Of a stretch of 10,288 nt of DNA, positions 5,817-10,288 are shown piece by piece (positions within the stretch are counted from its first letter, which is position 1; the number at the start of each line of letters is the position of its first letter). Below the pieces are notes generated by a model. That model was not told the origin of the DNA and searched no databases. It was given only the letters and a program-made list of their open reading frames with translations. The position numbers were made by a program, and so were the translations under genes. The DNA comes from JBCBEX01 sp039177895 (GTDB lineage Bacteria > Bacteroidota > Rhodothermia > Rhodothermales > Rubricoccaceae), in the NCBI GenBank assembly GCA_039177895.1, contig JBCDFO010000150.1, positions 1 through 10,288 of the forward strand, read 5' to 3'.

Positions 5817-7529
5817 GTGCGCGCCCACCATCGCATCGGGCTGATCCTGCTCGCGCTCGTGCTCGTGCCGACGCTCGGCTACGTCGCCTACGAGGCGAAC
5901 GCACTCAACGCGAACGAGGCGCTGCTCGAATCGATCTACACGCAGCAGCTTGACGACCTGTTGTTCTCGGTCAACCAGTATGCCTTCACCGTCACGGACA
6001 GCTGGGCGCAGGAGTTGACGGGTGACTTGCAGAAGGTGCAGCTCGACGGGCGCCCGCTGGAGGCCGCGCTCGATAGTGCCCTCGCCCGTGATGGGGCCAT
6101 CGTAGGTGCCTTCGTCGCCGACACGACGCTCCAGCGCACCACCGCTGTTGGAGCGGACGCTGCCGCCGCGCCGCCGTTCGACACCGCTTTCGTGCGTCGT
6201 CTCCTCGACCGCTACCGGGTCGGGTATCGCCAGCTTGCCCCGAGCACGCTGTGGGTGGACGGCACCACGGCGCGGACGGACCGCATCGCGCTCGCATTCG
6301 TCGGCAGCACGCCGCTGCCGGCCCTCGGCGACGCCCCCTACGTCGCCGGCTTCATCCTGGACGTCCCCACTTTCATCAACGACGTCCTCGGGCCCAAGAT
6401 GGCGACCGTCGGACGGGGAACGTTCGTCCTCAGCGTCGCCGACACGGCGGGCACCGTCGTCTACCGCACCGAGGGCATGCGTGACGCCGACGACCCGCTC
6501 GACGTAGCCGCCGCTCCTCCGTCGCCGAACGGCCGCGCTCGTTCGGGGGCTCCGTCGCTGTCCGACAGCACCGCTGCGGTCGTGCCCGTGGCCGACATCG
6601 CGCGCAAGCGGCTGTGGATCCTGCCGGCGCACACGGTTGGTATCGGCGTCCCCGGCGAAGGCATCGGCGCGACGTTGCAGCGGCGCTTCCGGCGCAACCT
6701 GCTCATGATCGGACTGCTCGGACTGCTGCTGCTCGGTGCGGCGGTGTTCGCCTACCGGAGCGTGGAGCAGGAGATCGAGCTTGCCCGCGTCCGCGCCCGG
6801 CTGGTGTCGAACGTGTCGCACGAGCTACGCACGCCGCTGGCGCTTATCCGGATGTATGCCGAGACGCTCGAAGCAGGCCGCGTGCCGGACAAGCGGCGGC
6901 CGGAGTACCTCGGCGTGATCGCCCGCGAGAGCGAGCGCCTGAGCCGCCTCATCGACACGCTGCTCAACTTCTCGCGCATCGAGGCGGGCCGCGAGCGCTT
7001 TGACCTCGCGCCGACCGACCTCAACGCGCTCGCCCGCGACGTGACGGCCCGCTTCGCCCTCCCGGCCGAGCGCGACGGCTTCACCATCGAGACGGCCTTC
7101 GCGGACACCATGCCTACCGTGGAGGCCGACGCCGAGGCGCTGACGGAAGCACTTGTCAACCTGGTGGACAACGCGTTGAAATACTCCAAGCCACACCCCG
7201 ATGCGCGCCGCGTGGCGATCCGCACGGGCGTGCACCGCAACGGGAGCCGCAAGCCGCAGGCCTTCGTGGAGGTCGAGGACGACGGCCCTGGCATCGCAGT
7301 CGCCCACCAGCGCCAGGTCTTCGAGCCGTTCTTCCGCGTCGGCGACGACGCCCGCGATGACCTCGTCCACGAGACGAAGGGCACCGGCCTCGGCCTCGCG
7401 CTCGTCGCCCGCATCGCCGAGGCGCACGGCGGCCGCATCGACCTCCACAGCGCCCCCGGCGACGGTGCCCGCTTCCGGTTGCTCTTGCCGGTGGCGAACG
7501 AGCAGACGCAAAGGACTAGTGACCCCTGA
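5817..7529 (+). CDS. Membrane sensor histidine kinase, HAMP-less
   Basis: This 570-residue protein starts at a GTG, which gives a basic MRAHHR N-terminus before membrane helix 1 (about 7-24). Residues 25-290 form a large extracytoplasmic sensor region. Segments such as FVLSVADTAGTVVYR (203-217) suggest a Cache/PAS-like fold, though I cannot name the family. Helix 2 is at about 294-313. The phosphoacceptor H335 in SHELRTPL follows after only about 20 residues, leaving no room for a HAMP domain. The kinase core is complete: N-box NLVDNALKYS (N452), G1 DDGPGI (488-493), F-box FEPFFR (502-507) and G2 GTGLGLA (522-528). It should autophosphorylate at H335 and pass the phosphate to the response regulator encoded 10 bp downstream. 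The stimulus is unknown. A Pro/Ser-rich stretch around 228-250 may be a flexible loop. The order kinase then regulator is the reverse of the commonest arrangement. Confidence 0.92.
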   Translation: MRAHHRIGLILLALVLVPTLGYVAYEANALNANEALLESIYTQQLDDLLFSVNQYAFTVTDSWAQELTGDLQKVQLDGRPLEAALDSALARDGAIVGAFVADTTLQRTTAVGADAAAAPPFDTAFVRRLLDRYRVGYRQLAPSTLWVDGTTARTDRIALAFVGSTPLPALGDAPYVAGFILDVPTFINDVLGPKMATVGRGTFVLSVADTAGTVVYRTEGMRDADDPLDVAAAPPSPNGRARSGAPSLSDSTAAVVPVADIARKRLWILPAHTVGIGVPGEGIGATLQRRFRRNLLMIGLLGLLLLGAAVFAYRSVEQEIELARVRARLVSNVSHELRTPLALIRMYAETLEAGRVPDKRRPEYLGVIARESERLSRLIDTLLNFSRIEAGRERFDLAPTDLNALARDVTARFALPAERDGFTIETAFADTMPTVEADAEALTEALVNLVDNALKYSKPHPDARRVAIRTGVHRNGSRKPQAFVEVEDDGPGIAVAHQRQVFEPFFRVGDDARDDLVHETKGTGLGLALVARIAEAHGGRIDLHSAPGDGARFRLLLPVANEQTQRTSDP

Positions 7530-7539
7530 CCAACGACCC

Positions 7540-8223
7540 ATGCCCCACATCCTCATCGTCGAAGACGAACCCGCCATGCGCGACGGGCTGCGCGACAACC
7601 TCGAGTTCGAGGGCTATGACGTGGATACCGCTGCCGACGGCGAGGCGGGCCTCGCTGCCCTCCGAGGGAAGCGCTATGACCTCTGTCTCCTCGACGTGAT
7701 GATGCCCGTCCGCTCGGGCTTCGACGTGTGCCGCACCGCCCGCGCTGAGGGCGTCACGACGCCCATCATCATGCTCACCGCCAAGGGGCAGGAGCTCGAC
7801 AAGGTGCGCGGGCTGGAATACGGCGCCGACGACTACGTGGTGAAGCCGTTCAGCCTCCGCGAACTGCTCGCCCGCGTGAAGGCCGTCCTCCGCCGCGGCG
7901 CGCCCGCCGAGGCGAGCGACCAGGCCACCGTCGGGCGGCTGCACGTCGATTTCCACACCTACGAGGCCACGCTCGACGGCGACCCGGCGACGCTCACGCA
8001 CCTGGAGTTCGAGGTGCTGCGCTACTTCCACACGCGCCCCTCCGAGCCGATCTCGCGCGACCAACTCCTCACCGACGTCTGGGGCTACGACGGCGACGAC
8101 CTCCCGACGACGCGCACCGTGGACAACTTCATCCTGAAGCTCCGCCAGAAGCTCGAACCCGACCCCGCGCGGCCTCGGCATCTGCTCACCGTGCACGGCG
8201 TGGGGTACAAGTATGTGCCGTGA
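7540..8223 (+). CDS. OmpR/PhoB-family response regulator
   Basis: This 227-residue protein has two domains in standard order. The receiver (1-120) shows the acidic pair E8/D9 in ILIVEDEP, phosphoacceptor D52 (CLLDVMMP), the switch threonine T80 (MLTA) and K102 (YVVKPF). The C-terminal winged helix (about 130-227) shows LTHLEFEVLRYF, ISRDQLLTDVWGY, the recognition-helix region TRTVDNFILKLRQKLE and the wing HLLTVHGVGYKYV. Phosphorylation by the upstream kinase should promote dimerisation and binding to tandem direct-repeat DNA sites. The ATG at 7540 gives the exact family N-terminus (MPHILIVEDE); longer in-frame starts lie inside the kinase gene. Its gene ends 18 bp from the end of the convergent toxin gene, with no visible terminator between them. 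The GRTGAC repeats upstream of the operon are candidate targets. Sequence alone does not show which process it controls. Confidence 0.95.
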   Translation: MPHILIVEDEPAMRDGLRDNLEFEGYDVDTAADGEAGLAALRGKRYDLCLLDVMMPVRSGFDVCRTARAEGVTTPIIMLTAKGQELDKVRGLEYGADDYVVKPFSLRELLARVKAVLRRGAPAEASDQATVGRLHVDFHTYEATLDGDPATLTHLEFEVLRYFHTRPSEPISRDQLLTDVWGYDGDDLPTTRTVDNFILKLRQKLEPDPARPRHLLTVHGVGYKYVP

Positions 8224-8241
8224 GCCGGTGTGCCGCGCGTG

Positions 8242-8628
8242 TTACCACAGGGTCGAGACACCGTAGGGCGAGAACGCACCGTCGCGGCTCACGAGGGTCA
8301 GGCCGTCGGCCTCGGCTTGAGCCAGCAGCAGTCGGTCGAACGGGTCGCGGTGGTGCAGCGGTAGCGCGTCCAGTGCGTAGACATGGCGTGGCTCGACGGG
8401 TAGGACCACGAAGCCATTGGCCGCACACTGCTCATTGACTAGGTCGGAGAGAGGCATTGTCAGCGAGAGCTTTCCGATCTGGACTTTGATCTGGATCTCC
8501 CAGAGCACGACTACGCTGAGAAACGTCGCGTTCGCGTCAGACGAAAGTGCTCGGTGTGCAGCATCCGAGAGCCGCGTCGGTTCGGTCGCCCACCACAGAA
8601 ATGTGTGCGTGTCGAAGAGGAGGCTCAC
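8242..8628 (-). CDS. VapC-like PIN-domain toxin
   Basis: This 128-residue protein, typical PIN-toxin length, starts with GTG overlapping the antitoxin stop (GTGA). PIN ribonuclease acidic residues are visible: D6 (LLFDTHTFLWW), E44 (LWEIQIK), D95 and D98 (HHRDPFDRLL) and D116 (SRDGAF). The DTHTFLWW start and HHRDPFDR motif are characteristic of the VapC/COG3744 branch, whose members act as Mg2+-dependent endoribonucleases. VapC toxins commonly cleave tRNA or rRNA when freed from their antitoxin; the target of this one is unknown. All catalytic positions are intact and the frame is unbroken, so it looks functional. Translational coupling to the antitoxin gene and the position downstream fit the standard type II layout. 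The gene converges on the response-regulator gene with an 18-bp gap, so the transcripts may overlap. Confidence 0.92.
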   Translation of the reverse strand: MSLLFDTHTFLWWATEPTRLSDAAHRALSSDANATFLSVVVLWEIQIKVQIGKLSLTMPLSDLVNEQCAANGFVVLPVEPRHVYALDALPLHHRDPFDRLLLAQAEADGLTLVSRDGAFSPYGVSTLW

Positions 8629-8885
8629 TGGTAGAGTGGGTCCGTATCCTCGTCCCCGAGCCAGAAGGAGTCGGGGAGCGGCTCATCAAAGTCGTCGGCC
8701 ATGTAGAGGACGGCTCCCTTGTGGAGCCCGGCGACGCGCTTCTTAGGCGGGGTAGGCTCGGGCACGGTGACCTGAATGCGGTAGGTCGCACCGTCGCCGG
8801 TTTCGATGACGAGGTCGTCGCCCTGCGCGGCCTGTTCGAGCAGCGCGCCGAGGCGTTCCTGGGCTTCGTGGAGCGAGACTTTCAT
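8625..8885 (-). CDS. Phd/YefM-type antitoxin
   Basis: This 86-residue partner of the PIN toxin starts with ATG at 8885. The N-terminal part (MKVSLHEAQERLGALLEQAAQGDDLVI split as helix-helix-strand) fits the Phd/YefM DNA-binding fold, in which this half forms a dimer that binds the operon's operator. The C-terminal part contains KKRVAGLHKGAVLYMADDFD then EPLPDSFW, an acidic Pro/Trp tail of the kind that wraps around and inhibits PIN toxins. The stop codon overlaps the toxin's GTG start by four bases, coupling translation. An inverted repeat directly upstream of the start codon may be the operator for autorepression by the toxin-antitoxin complex. Related names in use include VapB and prevent-host-death family protein. 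No close neighbour suggests a plasmid or prophage context. Confidence 0.9.
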   Translation of the reverse strand: MKVSLHEAQERLGALLEQAAQGDDLVIETGDGATYRIQVTVPEPTPPKKRVAGLHKGAVLYMADDFDEPLPDSFWLGDEDTDPLYQ

Positions 8886-8912
8886 AGCATGCAGGGCAGA
8901 TGTATGTCATGC
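8886..8912. promoter_or_regulatory. Palindrome/inverted repeat at the antitoxin start, possible operator
   Basis: GCATGC (8887-8892) is itself a palindrome. Its GCATG arm pairs with CATGC at 8908-8912, 16 bp away. The element touches the antitoxin start codon at 8885, where the autorepressor of type II toxin-antitoxin operons often binds. Short palindromes arise by chance, so this rests mainly on position. The remainder of the gap up to 9042 shows nothing else except a weak 5-bp hairpin (9023-9037) just past the orphan kinase stop codon. Confidence 0.3.
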
Positions 8913-9042
8913 TTGAAGCCGTCGCCTGGCCGCAGGTTCGGCCTCCGGACTCACGACCTGTAGCATCGTGGCTCGAACGCTGCGCTCTGCACTTCGGGAG
9001 TTCGTCAGCTAGGCCGCCTTTCCCGCTGTCGGAGCGGCGCAG

Positions 9043-10288
9043 CTACCGGGGCAGCGCGGCCTCGACCGCGACGGGCAGCGTGAGCGTGACCCGCGTCCCG
9101 ACGTCTTTCTCGCTCTCGATGGCGAGCGTCCCGTCCATCGCGTCCACGAGGCGCTTCACGATGGCGAGGCCGAGCCCGGAGCCGTCGTACGAACGGTTGA
9201 GGCGGTGGTCCTCCTGCGTGAAGGGCTCGAACAGCCCGCTGAGGAACTCCGCCGCGATGCCGCAGCCGGTGTCCTCCACGACGTAGACCACGGCCGCGTC
9301 CTCCAGCCGCGTCGTGACCGTCACAGCACCGCGGTCGGTGAACTTGACCGCGTTCGACAGGAGCTGCTCCACCACCTGCTCGATACGGTAGGGGTCGCCG
9401 AGCACGACGGGCTGGCCGGGGTCCCGCTCCCAGTGGAAGCCGACGCCCTTCGCGTCGAGGTCGAGTTGGGCCCGGTGGGCAACGCGCTCGACGACGTCGT
9501 GGAAGAAGACGGGCGTGTGCTGGAGCCGGAGCGCGCCCGTTTCGAGCTTCGAGAGGTCGAAGAGGTCGTTGACGAGCCGCAGCGCGCGCTTCGCGTTCTC
9601 CTGGATCACCTCCACGAACTCGATGACAGGCGGCGGCAGCGCTACCTCGTCGGTGGTTTCGAGCTCGCGGACCTCCTCGCGGAGCAGCTCCGAGAAGCCG
9701 TTGATCGCGCCCAGCGGGGTGCGAACCTCGTGGCTCATCGTGGACATGAACGAGGTCTTGGCCTGGCTGGCGCGCTCGGCGGCGAGCTTGGCCTGGAGGA
9801 GCGAGGCATCGGCCTGCTTCTGCTCGGTGACGTCGGCGAGGATACCACCCACGACGAGGCGGTCGGCGGCGTCGTAGTCTGGCGTAGCGCGCTCGCGCAG
9901 CCAACGGACGGAGCCGTCGGCGCGGCGGAGGCGGTAGTCGAGCGTGCTCTCGCGCCCGGCTTGGAGGCGGAGCTCGTGCGCGGCGAAGGCGGCGCGGTCG
10001 TCGGGGTGGACGAGGTCGTGCGCCCAGTCAAAGCGGTCGGCCTGGCCGGTGAGGCGCTCCAGGGAGCAGCCGGCGAGCTGCTCGATCTGGTGGGTGGCGA
10101 ACTCGTAGCGGCGCGCTGGCGCGCTCGTCCCGTCGCCCTGCGAGAGCGTGGCGTAGGTGAAGCTGAAGAGCCCGTCGTCGAGGCCGTCGACGGTTTGCCG
10201 GAAGCGCGTCTCGGCGCGGCTCCAGGCCCAGAGCGTCTCGAAGAGCCCGGCAAGCTGCCCGACAGCGACGCGCTCAGCCCGCCGCCAC
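9043..10288 (-). CDS. PAS-containing sensor histidine kinase (N-terminus beyond right edge)
   Basis: The frame enters at the right edge and runs 414 residues to a TAG at 9043; GTG codons inside it, such as 9852, are not starts. Counting from the edge, residues 1-30 look like the closing helix of a preceding domain, possibly GAF. Residues 31-158 are a PAS/PAC module of the PAS_3 type (DLVHPDDRAAF at 91-101, DYRLRRADGSVRWLRE at 117-132, VTEQKQ at 153-158). A coiled linker leads to the H-box with H186 (SHEVRTPL). The ATPase follows: N-box LLSNAVKFTD (309-318), G1 DTGCGI (339-344), F-box FEPF (353-356) and G2 GSGLGLAIV (369-377). The visible part has no membrane helix, so sensing may be cytoplasmic. 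No response regulator is adjacent on the visible side and no receiver domain is fused at the C-terminus, so it looks orphan. It ends 158 bp upstream of the antitoxin start. Confidence 0.92.
   Translation of the reverse strand, partial: WRRAERVAVGQLAGLFETLWAWSRAETRFRQTVDGLDDGLFSFTYATLSQGDGTSAPARRYEFATHQIEQLAGCSLERLTGQADRFDWAHDLVHPDDRAAFAAHELRLQAGRESTLDYRLRRADGSVRWLRERATPDYDAADRLVVGGILADVTEQKQADASLLQAKLAAERASQAKTSFMSTMSHEVRTPLGAINGFSELLREEVRELETTDEVALPPPVIEFVEVIQENAKRALRLVNDLFDLSKLETGALRLQHTPVFFHDVVERVAHRAQLDLDAKGVGFHWERDPGQPVVLGDPYRIEQVVEQLLSNAVKFTDRGAVTVTTRLEDAAVVYVVEDTGCGIAAEFLSGLFEPFTQEDHRLNRSYDGSGLGLAIVKRLVDAMDGTLAIESEKDVGTRVTLTLPVAVEAALPR

Noticed and set aside
8930..8995. Possible tRNA-like stretch with GGCTCGAACGC in the gap right of the toxin-antitoxin pair
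   Set aside because: The arms do not fold into a cloverleaf by eye and no 7-bp acceptor stem is present.
9735..10253. Minus-strand open frame of about 170 codons overlapping the orphan kinase
   Set aside because: It is the Ser/Arg/Pro-rich alternate frame of the PAS region. The other minus frame reads continuously from the window edge through PAS, H-box and ATPase.
1..10288. CRISPR arrays, insertion sequences, attachment sites, rRNA
   Set aside because: No regularly spaced repeats of CRISPR length, no transposase or integrase motifs, no terminal inverted repeats with target duplication, and no rRNA-like stretches were seen on either strand.

Overview
The window is about two-thirds G+C, densely coding, and bacterial. 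It has a TAnnTTTG promoter-like element of the kind used by Bacteroidota and largely lacks strong Shine-Dalgarno sequences. The proteins are Ala/Arg/Asp-rich, with soluble regions that look halophile- or thermophile-like. Together these suggest a high-GC marine or hypersaline member of the Rhodothermota/Rhodothermales (Salinibacter/Rubricoccus side). This placement is inferred from style; no marker gene is present.

Left part (1-5588), all on the minus strand. In transcription order these are a two-helix membrane protein of unknown function (4884-5588), a CASTOR/POLLUX-like ion channel with two cytoplasmic RCK-type nucleotide-binding modules (2878-4812), a class I purine nucleoside phosphorylase (1946-2758), and an exported trypsin-like protease with TPRs (<1-1688, cut by the left edge). 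The phosphorylase seems to have its own promoter and a weak terminator hairpin. A 257-bp gap holding an 8-3-8 direct repeat separates it from the protease gene.

Middle (5589-8223), plus strand. A divergent control region carries four GRTGAC direct repeats just upstream of a TATACT box. It leads into a two-gene operon: a membrane sensor histidine kinase without a HAMP domain (5817-7529), followed after 10 bp by an OmpR/PhoB-family response regulator (7540-8223). The repeats are good candidates for the regulator's own binding site. A related GGTAAC repeat lies upstream of the protease gene, so the two-component system may also control that gene (inference).

Right part (8242-10288), minus strand. 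A Phd-type antitoxin and a VapC-like PIN toxin overlap by four bases and converge on the response regulator. Upstream of them is a second, orphan PAS-containing histidine kinase whose N-terminus lies beyond the right edge.

Most genes are recognisable. No clearly new defence or mobile system is visible. The more unusual items are the channel's atypical pore filter, the probable BatD-like/trypsin/TPR architecture, the direct-repeat operators and a heptad repeat in front of the channel gene.
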